Source of the DNA: Lineolata rhizophorae
Lineage: Eukaryota > Ascomycota > Dothideomycetes > Lineolatales > Lineolataceae
DNA length: 64,000 nt
Assembly (NCBI GenBank): GCA_010093515.1
Contig: MU001679.1
Coordinates: 327,474-391,473, forward strand
Direction of reading: 5' to 3'
Shown here: piece after piece, positions 24,727 to 36,918 of the stretch
Numbering within the stretch: position 1 is the stretch's first letter
Layout: each line of letters begins with the position of its first letter
Program-made: the position numbers and the translations under genes
The notes under the pieces: generated by a model
Told to the model about the DNA's origin: nothing
What the model saw: only the letters and a program-made list of their open reading frames with translations
Databases searched by the model: none

Positions 24727-26112
24727 CTATGTGCCGCTTATATGACTCCACGCTCTTTTCCGCTGCATGGCGGATATATGTTTCGAAATTAGTTCCACTT
24801 GCTTTTTCAAAAGTGAAAGTTCATCATCCTCGTCCCTAGCCATTGGAGCATTCTCGGGAACAGGAATCCCACTAGCAATATTTCCGAAATGTTGAGCTTG
24901 TGAAATGCCCTGTGGTACTTGGACGTATCCACTGCCCGAGCAATTTTGGCATAGTCGAGTCTCAAGAGGAGGAGGGCCAGGGCTAGAGGTAGGCTCGACC
25001 AAGGATGGTACATCGCCTGTGAAGCTTGAAGGGCTGGGAGTCTCGGGCATTGCTGTCGGGTTGTAGCTCATGGGCGGCGCAGGCGCTGTGGCCCTTCCAG
25101 AAGGTGGAGGCCCCTGATTTCGAGTCGTTGGAAGATTGCGCGTCGTTGCTAGCGGCCCAATGACTCTCGCGCCGCTCTCGAACACAAAGGGACGCTCTTC
25201 CGCAGCCTGCTCCTGAGACTCTACGAGTTCAGTTTCCACGTGATTAAGCCCTTCTACCGGCCGTCCCAATTCCCTTGCCTCTCTCAACTGCTGTTTTCTC
25301 CGTTCGACAGCGGCTTCAAACTCCCTTTGCCTCTCCGCTATCGCCTCCTTACTCGGCCTACCGGGCTTTCCGCGCTCTCTCGCCGGGACTTCCCCGGTCG
25401 AAACCAGGATGTTCATGCGCGTCTTCTCCGCCAGTCTGAGGTCGACGCCTTCGCCGTAATTCTGCTGTATGCACCGGACGATGTCCTCGGCCGTCGTCTC
25501 GACCGAGATGGGGAACCCGACCCTGCCTAGCGAGTCGCGGACCCAGCGCTGCGAGAACTGGGCGCCGCGCTTTGCGTACTTGGGCTTCTCCGGGCCGTGT
25601 AGGAAGGCGGTGCCGCCGCCACACGAGTGCCGTGGCACGACGGTGCTCACGACGACGCCGAAGGGCGGCTCGCGCCGCGTGTTGGCGCGCACCCGCCACA
25701 GGCACCCCGTCGTCTCCGCCTGCCGGCACTTGTAGATGGCGCGCACCGAATCCTTCTTGTCGACGCGCGGCACGAACTTGTCACGCATCGCCCACGACTG
25801 CACCGCGTTGCGGAGCTCCTCCCAGGAGCTGTAGACGGCACCCTCTGTCGGAGATATGTTTAAAGAGAGAGACGGCCGGTTTCGGTCGCCGTCTTCGTCG
25901 TTTTGCCCGTTGTTGGCGGGGCCCGCTGTTTCGCCGTCTGGACTGTCCCCGTCGCCGCCCGCGCCTTGGTCATCATCGGGACCGTCCTCTTCGTCGTCGT
26001 CGTCTTCGTCATCGTCGGAAATTGTGGCGGCCGAGGCGGAGTTGTTGTTGTTACTATCTATGTGGTCCACTACGTCGTGGATGGAGATGCTGATTGAACG
26101 AGTGGTCGCCAT
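24727..26112 (-). CDS. MULE transposase-derived DNA-binding protein, no catalytic domain
   Basis: Single uninterrupted frame, 461 aa. Residues 1-90 are Asn/Ser then Asp/Glu-rich. Residues 94-165 match the zinc-finger region found at the amino end of MuDR/MULE transposases: SWEELRNAVQSWAMRDKF, then a finger with C129, C137, H162 and C164 in the pattern YKCRQA...GCLWRVRA...PRHSC. Residues 185-235 (WVRDSLGRVGF, EDIVRCIQQNYGEGVDLRLAEKTRM) match the helical segment that follows that finger in MULE transposases. After an AT-hook-like RGKPGRPSK (248-255) and a charged helix, the protein runs into Pro-rich sequence, one CQNC pair and a terminal coiled coil. No DDE transposase core or SWIM finger is present, and I see no terminal inverted repeats. 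I infer a domesticated regulator. It is convergent with the kinesin gene, 200 bp apart. Confidence 0.75.
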   Translation of the reverse strand: MATTRSISISIHDVVDHIDSNNNNSASAATISDDDEDDDDEEDGPDDDQGAGGDGDSPDGETAGPANNGQNDEDGDRNRPSLSLNISPTEGAVYSSWEELRNAVQSWAMRDKFVPRVDKKDSVRAIYKCRQAETTGCLWRVRANTRREPPFGVVVSTVVPRHSCGGGTAFLHGPEKPKYAKRGAQFSQRWVRDSLGRVGFPISVETTAEDIVRCIQQNYGEGVDLRLAEKTRMNILVSTGEVPARERGKPGRPSKEAIAERQREFEAAVERRKQQLREARELGRPVEGLNHVETELVESQEQAAEERPFVFESGARVIGPLATTRNLPTTRNQGPPPSGRATAPAPPMSYNPTAMPETPSPSSFTGDVPSLVEPTSSPGPPPLETRLCQNCSGSGYVQVPQGISQAQHFGNIASGIPVPENAPMARDEDDELSLLKKQVELISKHISAMQRKRAWSHISGT

Positions 26113-27230
26113 AGCGGGTCAAATGGACCAACTCTACTCCGTAAGGGCACTGAAATTCGCTGGCCAGTGGGCCGTGCTGCTAGGCGTCCGGGGGTCATGC
26201 TGTGGCCGAGCAGGCCGTGGTATAGGAATCGTTTTGCGGCGGTCGGTTCTTAGTCATCGTAGACTAGCCTAGTTACACTTGACAGTCCGCCTACTACATA
26301 CTACGTATACGTAGTATAGCGGTAGACGACCCGACAGGAATTTATAGGACGTCCGCTGCTCTAGAGCCTCTAAATTGTCGCTTTGGACTCGGGGTCTATG
26401 TTATGCCCCGGTCATTTTCGAGATGGTCCAGCCTCAAACTCTCATCTCAGTGCAGTGCGTGAGTGTTACGGAGCAAATTATTGTTCCTGAAGTTGGTCGT
26501 ATACACGAAACAATGATTTCGTCTAGTTAGAAGGAGAAAGTCGAAGGAAGAAAATTGACTGCTAAATTCAAATCTAGAGAATTACAGAGGTTGCGAATCG
26601 CCAGCGAGCCGTGAGTGTACGAGAACTTGTTTTGCATTGCCGTTTGACCCTTGATATGCGCTGAGTGCATCAGGAGTGCTATTTATATGGGCCTCACCGC
26701 CAAGAGCAGAGCCGAGGCCGTAGTTCGTTCGGGAGGATAAGAAATTTTCAGGGAAAGGAGAAGCAACTTCGAGTGGTCGCACCAGAAGCCCGATCCGCGT
26801 CCTCCCCTGGTGGCCGGTCCAATACGCGCAGCGCCCAGTGGCTGCTTGCGTTTGCAGCACAGCGGGCGCTTCAGCTGTCGGGACCAGCTAGCGCCCCCGA
26901 CCTCACCAAGCAACCACCCGGGCACCCCAGGCGCCGCAGCACCACCACAATCTCCTCGGCGATCCGTCTTACCATTGCACCTACGCCGTCCCGCTCGCTC
27001 CTGTCGCCCCCCACTGCCCACAGGCACGCGTCGCTTCGCCTGAGCGCCGCGGCGCCCCGTACGGATTGCCTGTTGGAGAAAGTCCTTCGCTTCACTTCCC
27101 CGCATCGCCAGCGCCTGCACCGCCAGCCATACGACCGCACCCGAACTCTCATGCAAGGTCATGCTCACAGGTGACGGCAGAGACGCCGCCGAGCGACCAA
27201 GCTTGACGCCCGCCGGTGTCCGCACCCACC
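26113..27230. promoter_or_regulatory. Divergent intergenic region, MULE-derived gene and Rictor gene
   Basis: About 1.1 kb between divergent starts. It holds the 20-bp palindrome at 26298-26317. The last 450 bp before 27231 are GC-rich and probably include the Rictor leader. Open frames here (for example 26665-27174) are low-complexity and unsupported. Confidence 0.5.
26298..26317. repeat. 20-bp perfect palindrome
   Basis: The half-site ATACTACGTA is followed at once by its reverse complement TACGTAGTAT. It sits about 190 bp upstream of the MULE-derived gene start. Shorter TACGTA-centred relatives recur in other intergenic parts of the window. Confidence 0.75.
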
Positions 27231-30200
27231 ATGGCACCATCCGGTCGAGCAAACCCACCCCACCGCCGCTCGATGTCTGGCCACGTCGACGGCCAGCAGC
27301 AGGCTGGCGGCGACACAGCCTTGCAGCTACCGCCGTCGCGCGCCGGGAAAGATGCTCGCTCTCTCTCGGCGGCCAGCGCTACGAGTGCGCTCGGCGCCCG
27401 CAGTGCTGTCGGCGCCGCGTCTTACGCGCCTTCGACAGCGGGCCCGCCTCCAGGCAGCTTCAGTTCCGAGCTACGGTCAACGTCGGGGCGGTCCGAGACA
27501 CCCCGGCCGGAGTTCACGCGCAACACAAGCTTCGGCGAGGATGAAGCACGCACGGCTTCGGAGCAGAGGCAGGCCGAGTTCCGGGATGCTATAGAGAAGG
27601 AGATCAAGATTAAGATCGGGTCTGAGAATATGCTCGAGGCTCTCAATTCCAAGAATGCGAAGCTCGCGAGGGACCAGAGGCTTCGGGTGGAGCAAGAGCT
27701 GAACGACTCAAATCGTCGTCTCGCCGAGTTGAAGCTACATTTAGAGGAAGAGATTCAGCAGTCGAAGGAGACGGCTGCGCCTGCCGAAGGAGGTGGGCGT
27801 TTGTCTTTCCTGTTCAAGAACGCACCCGCAAGATCGCAGTCCCAGCAAGGTTTGGAGGACGAGGAGCCCGAGACCGAATCACCCACTTTCGTACTTTCTG
27901 AGATTCTGCAAGCCCTCGAAGCGGACGACATGCCCCCAGATTACTACGTCGAGCGCTCCAACCATCTTGTCGAGTTGTTCAAACGGCATCCGACGCTGAA
28001 ATATGACCTTGTGTGGTCCATATTTGGCCTCCGGGTGCAGACAATGCTTCTGAGTGACAGTCGAGAAGTGGTCGCCGCTGGGTACAGGGTGATGCGATAT
28101 GCTATTACGGATCGCAAGTCCTTGCAGACAATTCGCTCTCTCAATACGGACTACCTAGTCATCCTATCTCTCGTTAAGGAAGGAAAAACAAGTATCGAAC
28201 GAGAGCAGGCTGTTAAGTTTGTGAGGGCATTCCTAGATGTCAAAGATGGCGTCAAGGAGCTTTCGCGGTCCGTGATGCGGATACTAGTGGCCGTAGCAGA
28301 GCATAGTGACGATCGTCTCAAGAGCATCTGCATACTCACACTTGCCGAAATCCTCATTCGAGACCCTACGCCTGTCGTTGATGCTGGAGGCGTCGGAATT
28401 CTCGCCGATGGTCTTGGCGATGGTAACTACCACGCCTCAGAAAGCCTCACGGCAGCTTTCCTGTACCTTCTTGATCTCCCCAGCAGACGAAAGTTTCTCA
28501 GCTGCGGGCACGAACTTGAGATACCCTTTGCTTCTTTCACCGATGCCTCCGGTCTTCACGCCCATGAAGAAAAACTGAAGGCCAACGCCAAGGTAATTGC
28601 TTGTCTGCTAAGGAGTTGGCCCGGCCTTATAACCTTGTCGATGAACAACATGGTGCCGATCAGGTCCCTTGTTTCTTCGCTCTATATTTCCAGCGTTCCA
28701 GTTCGAAACGTTCTCCTTGAACTCCTCTTCGACCTTCTTCGCATCAAACCTCCGTCCTGGTCTTCGTCATTCCTCGCAGGTAGACGACTTACCACGTATG
28801 GCCGAGTGACCAATCTCAAGCAACAATCTCTCTCTAACGCTCCCTCTACCGACCTGTATGATGAAATGTCCAAGAGGAACCTCGTAGACCACTACGTTGC
28901 CGCTGTTCTTGCCCTTCTTTTGCATTGCGGACTTCGCGAAGCGCTGCTACATGCAGAAGAGGAGCCTCTCAGTCTAACACTGAAGCGAAAGACCACTTTA
29001 CTCCTTGGAGAAGTTCTCACAATGGCCAATGAATTCTTGCCTAGCGAGTGGGGCTCAAAACTCCAAGTGCTCCCAGAACTAGTCCGCTCCGCGGCTGGAA
29101 CCGACATGGATGAACGCGCAATTGCTGTTGGAACCATATACCAGATGGATAGCGTGAATAGGACGCTCTACAGGTCCGGCCCGGGACCTTCTCACGGTAT
29201 GAAGTCTGGGTTAGGGGAGACAGAAAAGTCGCAGAGACCGGTGGAACCGTCGAAAGCACAAGCCAGCATTCAAATGGACGAGGGACAGTTTCGGACACAG
29301 ATGATTGACACAGGTGTCTTGAACACGGTCAATTACCTCAAATGGAGATGGGACCTCATTATGAGTATTATCGAGGGTCCTTTGCTAAACCCAAAGCGAT
29401 TAGATGAGGCCATTAAAGCGACCAAGTTCGTCCATCGTGTCCTTGGCTTCTATCGTCCGTTTAAATATCGGTTTCCAGAGATCAAGAACACTAAGCCCAA
29501 CCAGCGGTACGTGAGGGCCGGGTGTGCGTTGGTCCGCAGTCTGCTACAGAACCCGGAAGGAGTGAAGTACCTAGCGGAGAGCAAACTGATACGACAGCTC
29601 GCGGAGTGCTTATCTCACGTCGATCGTTCCAGCGGACTGACTTCGGAGGCGCCACTATTCACGCGTCAACCAATGACGGAGACCTTGTCAGGCGGCTATT
29701 TCGCCATCCTTGGGGCGATGAGTAGCGAGCCTCGTGGAATGCAAATCCTTGAGCGTTGGAAAGTCACCAACATGTTCTACCACATCATCGAGCTCCAGGA
29801 CCGAGATGATCTTATCAAGACCCTTCTCAGTAGCGTGGACTACACCTTGGATAGCCACCTGCGCATTCTTATCATGAAAGCCATGACGACGTGCTCAAAA
29901 GAAGTACGTATCCTTGCTACTAGGCTTCTACGAAAGTACGCCACAAAAAGTCTGCTCGGACCGGACTCTCAGTATGGCGTCGCCGAGTGGGCAATTCGTC
30001 TGCTGGTCATGCAACTATACGATCCGGAGATCGAAGTGTGCGAAGTTGCCGTCAAAATCCTCGAAGAAGCCTGTAGCCAGAAGGAATCACTTGAATTCGT
30101 GGTCAAACTTCGCCCTGCACTGGACCATCTCGGCGAGATTGGCGCCCCATTACTCTTGCGCTTCCTTTCAACCTCGGTGGGCTACCACTACTTAGATGGC

Positions 30201-31332
30201 TTGGACTATATCTCGAAGGAGATGGACGACTGGTTCCTTGGCCGCAACGACACCTATGTTGCCTTAGTTGAGGCATCGCTAGCGCGTGCGCTCTCTGACA
30301 TTCCGGAAAAGCTCCAGAACCCGCCATCTTTAGATGAGTCGCACGAACATCTCGAATGGGGGGTCGTACCGCCGCATTTCTACCGCGAACTCACGCGCAC
30401 CGATGAAGGCTGCAAACTTCTGGAGCAGAAGGGCCATTTTGACGAGTTCGTCGCAACCATTTGTGACCTTGGTATGGAGGCCGAGGACGCGGAAACGATA
30501 CTCAAGGTAAAGGGTTGCCTCTGGGCTGTGGGCAATGTTGGCTCCATGGAGCTCGGCGCACCTTTCCTTGAAAAGTCGGAAGTCACAAAGCAAATCGTGA
30601 TGATTGCCGAACAATCGGAAGTGATGACGCTCCGAGGCACGGCGTTCTTCGTGCTCGGGCTTATTTCACGAAGTCTGCACGGACAAGAGATACTAACTGA
30701 GTTCGGATGGGATGGGATGGTCAACGCCAACGGGCAGTCCTTGGGATATTGCATGCCGCTAGATTTCCAAAAGCTTTTCACTGTAGGTTTAATGATCGAG
30801 GCCCCATTTATATTTGTCGTGCTGAGGACTAATCCATACAACGGCAGATCAAACCCTGGAAACGAGTAACGCCCCAGATGGACCCGATCCGCGGTAAACT
30901 TGAAGTCAAAGCTATCACCGCTGATGGTGATCCCGTCAACGCGCGCATTCTACAACTCATCACGAACCTCAGTAACGCCGTGTTGACGAGCAAGGCGACC
31001 AACGAGCTGCTTGCGTAGGTCACCCCCATTCTCTGTAACTTTATTGATAACTAATGATTTGGGAAATTCACAGGATCAAAGCAAAGAAACCACCCGGATT
31101 TCGCAAGCCGGCGCTTTTCCACAAGGTCATGAGCATTTTAGAAGCGCATCACTTCCGGTTGCAAGCTTACCGCTATGTCATAAACCTCTTCGACCGAAAG
31201 GTGCTTAGGCAGATTCTGCTCGAAGAGGACGAGGACGAGGACGAGGACGAAGAGGCCGATGAGGGAAGGCCGGCTGTCAACGGCGACGTGGCTCGGATGA
31301 ACGGGCTTCAAATCGACCCGGTTGGTGCCTGA
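27231..31332 (+). CDS. TORC2 subunit, Rictor/AVO3/Ste20 (Pianissimo) family
   Basis: Scaffold of target-of-rapamycin complex 2, which controls AGC kinases, actin polarity and sphingolipid homeostasis (family knowledge). Three exons: 27231..30782, 30848..31014, 31074..31332; 1325 aa, normal for the family. After a Ser/Ala-rich head, residues about 105-185 form a coiled HR1/REM-1-like segment (SENMLEALNSKNAKLARDQR). Residues 230-1100 are helical repeats containing typical Rictor blocks: ICILTLAEILIRDP, KFVHRVLGFYRPFK, NQRYVRAGCALVRSLL, and GYFAILGAMSSEPRG. Toward the C-terminus are HLEWGVVPPHFYRELTRTDE and LKVKGCLWAVGNVGSMELGA. The tail has an Asp/Glu run coded by GAGGAC repeats (about 31220-31257). 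The start is the ATG at 27231 in the strong context CCACCATGGCA. Confidence 0.93.
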
Positions 31333-33414
31333 CGTGGCGTAGACCAAACCCCCGAGGCCCCGTCCTCTCCTGTTCATCAGTCCCCCCTAGGCGACGTAGC
31401 GGGCTTTCGACTTCCCTCTCAGCTGGAAGATAGGCTTTCTCGCAGCCCTGCGGGGATCTTCAAAGGTCGACTCAACATTTGCTAGCCCTCCATTCAACAG
31501 TGGATCTCTAAGCCAAGAGTTCAGGACAAAAAATATTTTGAAAAGTTCCAACGGCGTTTATTCAGTCTTTTTTCCCCTTGCGCATTTGGCATGGTTTGCG
31601 GCGTTCACCAAGAGCCCTCTGATTGGCACGGGAAAGGACTCTGGGTGGTAGGCCACTAAGTGTGCGGATGGGGCGTTTTCGGGTCTTGTGTGAGGTTGGG
31701 GAGCTGCAGGGGTATTTGAGAGCGTTCTGTACCTGGGGACTGTAAGTCGCAGGTACCTCTTTGTACGAGTCAAAGATCAAGCTAGGGCTTTCATGTGAGC
31801 CGCGCATGTACGATAGCGGGGGGACAAAGTGGAGCGAGCGTTTCGCTGACGGGCGTCGTTTGTGCTACTGAGGATGATGTTTCTTGCAGTTCAGAAGTGC
31901 AATTGCTTGACGGTTACATCTTTTGATCATGTGACGTCGCGACCTCGGGTTTTGTAGCCGGTCGAGACCGGGTCCGGTGCCGAAGATGGAAGGGCAAACA
32001 GCCGTGCGTGCAAAGTAGGGAAAAGGAAGCCGGATGCGTTGGTTGAATGACATCAAGACTCTTCAGCTGCAGGCCTAGAAATACGGTGCTGGCCGGGAAG
32101 TCGCGATGGTAAAGGATACATTCGTACATTCCACTCATGGGTATTTTCGCTTGATCGGCTGATGCGGTGCTAGCTCCGGCTCAGGACCCTTTTTTGTTAA
32201 CTTATTTTTTCTGTTGCTGTTGTCGTCGATTCGACTCACCTACCCTATTCTCATGTGGTCGAGTACATGGCTGCAACAGTTGGCTATCTTGGAAGGACCC
32301 CACCAGATAAGGTCTATACTTTGCTAAAGTGAGAACTACGTAGTATTTGTAACCGACATCCACCGGTGGCCTCTCGTCAGCCATTCATCGAATGGTTTAG
32401 CTACGGGCAAATTGACACATGGTACATGCAGCTTCGGCCAATTATTCATTGCTGGGAAGAGTTGGCGATGTCCAGCCGGGACGCAAGACTGTAGAGAAAG
32501 TCAGGCGCGGAGCAGGGAATGCGGAGCGCATGTATATGAGTTTGGCTTGTGCAGCGGTATGGTACTCCGTACCTGCTACGTTTGTAGGTACGTAGTATAT
32601 GTAGGCCGGCCCAAGCGGCTCGCCTAGTGGCCGGAAACGGCCGGGGACCCCGATCGCAACGGCAATGACGATGAGCGCAGGCGATGGCCGGCGTTGCCCC
32701 TCGGCGATCTCGCCGTCGATTCGCCCTGGGAATCGACAAGGGTTTGGCGGCCAATGAGGGCGCGCGCTCGTCCCCAGCTCGGCCTCCCTTCCACCACAAT
32801 CGACGATGCGCTGCAGCCAACCGGCGTAGCAATATTCGAGCCCGCCCTGGGTCTTGTCGTCGATGAAAGGCACGCGGGCCTGGGGCCTCACCCGTCTGAC
32901 TCTCCGCAAACCGCGGTCCCGCCATCATCTCTCGAGGCGCGTGTCCGACCTGTCGCGCCCATCCACCGGACACTTCCGAACCGCCAAACGTTGGTACTAG
33001 TTAATGCCTCGCCCGCCGCGGTCGTTTCAGCCCTTTTAGAGTCCCTCTTGCCCGATTCTCTGTGCCTTCCCGCAGCGGTTCAGTGTGCGACGCGATTCAC
33101 CAGTTGCGGCATCCGTTCCTTTTCACTTCTGGCAGCTGCCAACGCGCCACGCGCCTTCCCAATCCACCATCTTCTGCCGGGGCATGCTCTGCCGCCTGCG
33201 GCAACCGCGATACATGTCACTCCGCAACACGCTTTCTTACCCAGCCTCTCTCTCTCTTCCCACCAGCACACTCCCTTAGCTTCTTGCCGCTTCATGGCCC
33301 AAGTTTTCGGTTTCAAACTGCCATAGCACGTGTCGCTCCCTCCCGATACCGCCTTCTGCCGCGTCGTGTCGCGGCGCGCGCTTGTCGCAATCCGTCCTGC
33401 CGTCTACCGCCTTC
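31333..33414. promoter_or_regulatory. Intergenic region upstream of the RING/LON gene
   Basis: About 2.1 kb with no supported gene. The first few hundred bases should be Rictor 3' untranslated sequence; the GC-rich and then pyrimidine-rich stretch 32640-33414 is likely promoter and leader of the RING/LON gene. The palindromic ACTACGTAGT lies at 32335-32344 and a GTACGTAGTAT at 32588-32598. The 210-residue open frame at 32694-33326 is low-complexity, lacks an ATG start and resembles nothing I know. Confidence 0.5.
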
Positions 33415-35230
33415 ATGCGCGGTTATGGTGACGAGCCCACCTTGACCCTCGACGGGCTCGACCCTCACGACGACGCGAGAGCCATAATTCGCCACGTACA
33501 ATGCCCGGTGTGCTCGTTGCCGTACAAGCGTCCCACTACCTTCCCTTGCGGCCACACGCTGTGTAGCGGCTGCATCCCGACCACCCACATCCGAACGAGC
33601 GTCTCGTATCCCGCCGACTCGCGCCGACGCCAAGGCTTCTGCTGCCCGGTTCCCGACTGCGGCCTGGAACACGCGCTCGCCGACTGCAACCTCGACGTTC
33701 AACTTTCAAAGGTATTGGAGAGCTTTCACGCCGAAATCACCGACTCGACCCCGCAACTTCCTGACAGCACTGTCTCCGAATCCGCCGACCAAGCCGCGAC
33801 GAATTCCATCACGACTACGGTGGTAGTGCTGGACCCGAATTTGTGGGCGTCTGAGGAGGAGATAGAGGCTCGGGAAAAGAGTCCGCAATCGGACGTGACG
33901 GAAACCTACGTACTTCCCGGTAGTCGTCTGGTTGCGACGTATGCGCTGGCCTTGGAAGGCAATCTGAACTACTGGTCAGAGTGCCTTTACACGTGCCCTC
34001 TCTCCGAGGTCGACACATCCCGCGCCGCGGCCAAGGAAGTTGTCGTGCGCCTCGGGCAATCGAACAATGGCGGTCTTGACTGCGGAGTTTGCTACCGCAT
34101 CATGCTGGATCCTGTCACCACGCCCTGCGGTCACACATTTTGCCGCCAATGCCTTTCCAGGACTCTACGCCACAATTGGCAATGTCCAGCTTGCCGTGCC
34201 GATCTGCCTATTCCGCCGTCTTTAGATAACCAAGCGAGCAATGTGGTCTTGATGGGACTTCTAGACGCTATCCGTGCGGCTGATATAGCTGCAAGGCTGT
34301 CCACCGCTCAAAGCGAATCGGAACCGGACGAGTTCTCTGTCCCCTTGTTCGTCTGCACCGTTAGCCTCCCGTACATGCCAACTTTCCTCCACATATTCGA
34401 ACCGAGGTATCGGCTCATGATCCAACGCGTACTTGAAGGCGACCGCAGGTTCGGGATGGTCATGAACAACAGAAACAGGGAGCCTCAGGGCGAGCTCGGC
34501 GTCACCCACTTCTTGCAGTACGGGACTATGGTGGAGATTACCGAGACTCAAATGTTTCCTGACGGCCGAAGCTTCATCGAGACAAGAGGCGTTGGGCGAT
34601 TTAAGGTCCTAGACCATGGAACGGTAGATGGTTATACCGTTGGGAAAATCGAGCCGGTCGAGGACCTTGGCATGCTGGACGAAGAACGAACCGAAGCAGC
34701 TGAACGGCTTGCTGCAACTGCGCTAGACTCGGAGTCTGGGTCCAGGACTCCTGAAGGACCTCCGGAGGCTATGCAAGACCCTCCTGTTCCGGGACCTCCT
34801 CCTCTCGAAGCGTTGGCCACGCTCGACCTCTTCCGCATGGGTGAATCCTTCATCGAAAAATGCAGCGCCCAGAGTGCGGTCTGGCTTCGCCGCCGCATCC
34901 TGCTCGTCTACGGCGACCCCCCGGACGACCCGGCTCTCTTTCCGTACTGGTTCGCGTCCGTGTGCCCTTTGGGGGAGATTGAAAAGTACAAGCTGCTTCC
35001 CACGACGAGCGTGCGAGAACGCCTCAAGATCGTATGCGGGTGGATTCAAACTGCAGAGACACCACGCAGGTGCGCTCAGCCTTTCCAAATCGAACGTTCA
35101 TTTCCTTATCAGAGTTTTATCTTACTAACGCGCCAGGTTCAAAGTGCCTCAAACCCCCGAGGAATTTGCTGCATACTGTGAGATGTCTCCCGGTCCTGGA
35201 AACCAGCCCGTAGTCCCGTACGATTTCTAA
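33415..35230 (+). CDS. Double-RING, LON-domain protein (LONRF-type ubiquitin ligase)
   Basis: Likely E3 ubiquitin ligase. Two exons: 33415..35069 and 35137..35230; 582 aa. An atypical RING begins at C30 (CPVCSLPYKRPTTFPCGHTL) and extends to about residue 85 with a stretched second half (FCCPVPDCGLEH). A canonical RING begins at C223 (CGVCYRIMLDPVTTPCGHTF, then CRQCL...CPAC, to about 263). A LON substrate-binding domain follows from about 307 to 550 (VPLFVCTVSLPYMPTFLHIF, FEPRYRLMIQRVLEGD, and FIETRGVGRFKVLD). There is no AAA+ module or Ser-Lys protease, so it is not a Lon protease. A Pro/Gly-rich spacer interrupts the LON domain near residue 450. The second exon adds the ending PGNQPVVPYDF. 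The start is the first ATG; a longer frame upstream would need a non-ATG start. Confidence 0.9.
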
Positions 35231-36918
35231 GAGCTCGGCCCGTATGGGCTTTAATTTCCATTGCCTTGTCATGGAGTTCTTGCATTGCGTTCGTTGTATC
35301 TGTGATTACTGCTATGCCATGTCTGAACCCGCTCGGTCGGTCGGCTCTGATGTACGTCAGAAGGTTCAGATTTCTGGCTTATGAGGCGTCTCCGGTCTCT
35401 TCAACTACAGATTCCCGGCGTTGCCGCCATTCTCAGTTTTTTACCTTCTCCTTTTCGGTTGCACCTCGAGTCATTGTTTTGCGTCCTTGGCGTACGACCT
35501 GACTCGGGTAGCTAATACAAAGCTCAGCCAAGTATAGCATGAATATTCAACGACAAGGGGCATAGTGTGCGGCTGCAAAAGGCTCACGCAAGTGTGCACA
35601 TTCTATGTATTTATGTCACGTGAATGTTCATTGTCTTGCTACTGCTGGCATTGGTGCCTTTGATGCGGCAATATCCAGCCGAAGGGTAGCATATTCCCAT
35701 GCCTATAGAAGAACAACAGTTCGTGAAAGAGCGCGTCTCTAAGCCAAGTATTTTAGGATGCATTGGTTCCCGTAGGATCGCTTTGACAAACGTCCAACTA
35801 GGAACCACCTTGATGCTACTAGGATGGGTTCTGTATAGTAACCTCCATCGCGTAATAACCATGGTCTAGGCGAACTGGATAGAAGCACATCTAACCTCTC
35901 TTATTGTTACTCCTTAACCGAATTCTATCTTGTTCAGTATGGACGCAAATCCTGTCGTGGTCAATTCGCGGACAAAGATCATACAGTGAGGTAATACGGG
36001 GCGTTTCACGAGCTCTAGACGCCAAATACATACTATTGGAGCACGTACTCTAAGCCTCGCTCACGTTAATAGAGCTTGCATTATACTTCCTGCACCATTG
36101 CCGAGGCTCCTACGCATACATGCGTAGTATGTACAAGACACGCCTAACACCGGCCGCACACTCGATCCCGGTAAGCAGGTCCAGACTCTCGAGCGCGATG
36201 TGTCCAATGTAGGTCGACGCCCTCTGATGAGGATTGCATGTGGGTTCGCCCTTCGGTGACGGGGAGGAGGACGGTGTGCCTACATACGCACGCTGAATGG
36301 AGGGCGTCAGATTGGTCTGAAGGACCAAGATCTCAGCAGTCGGCAAAGCCATGGCCCTAATTGCTATGCCTCTTCGGGCCTAGCCAGATGTCCCCCGCGG
36401 GATGGCACACAACAACGGCGCCATTGGCGCTCCAGATCTCTAAGCGGGTTGCATTAGCTCTTCCTCCGCACTCGCAGGGGCTGAGCTGCCTGTGTGCCCG
36501 TAGCGAGGTGCACAGTACCTACAGCGACCGTAGCCATGGACCACCGCTCGAAAACGGGACAGTACAGTTGTATACGACTTGGATAGGGGTCCTATCGACG
36601 GGAGTGCCTGTATAGGAATGCCTGTATAGGAGTGCCTGTACGGGAGTGCCGCAACCCCTGTTCCATGCAACCAACCCATTTGTCTATCTTCGCTGGGATA
36701 CTACGTTGGGCCACCCGGCGGCCCCCAACGGCTAACCGCCGTATCCGACACGGCTACTTCGCAGCTTCGGTCGAGTTTCGCTTCCCGTTCTCCGCATCGC
36801 TTTATAATCCGCCTTCAAAGAGTTCTCCGGAGCAGTGTTCTAACGGCTGCGTCACGAATATAGCCCGCTAGGTTGTCCGGACGAGGGCGCTTGACATTCC
36901 CCCCTAGCTTCATTCGAG
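35231..36918. promoter_or_regulatory. Intergenic region upstream of the DUF2236 gene
   Basis: About 1.7 kb without a supported gene, AT-richer in the middle (about 35500-36110). It contains a tandem array of a 14-bp unit at 36601-36650 and a GCGTAGTATGTAC motif near 36123. The last 300 bp probably hold the promoter of the oxygenase gene. Confidence 0.5.
36601..36650 (+). repeat. Short tandem repeat, 14-bp unit, 3.6 copies
   Basis: The unit GGAGTGCCTGTATA is followed by GGAATGCCTGTATA, GGAGTGCCTGTACG and the partial copy GGAGTGCC. Copies differ at one or two positions. It lies about 270 bp upstream of the DUF2236 gene start. Confidence 0.85.
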
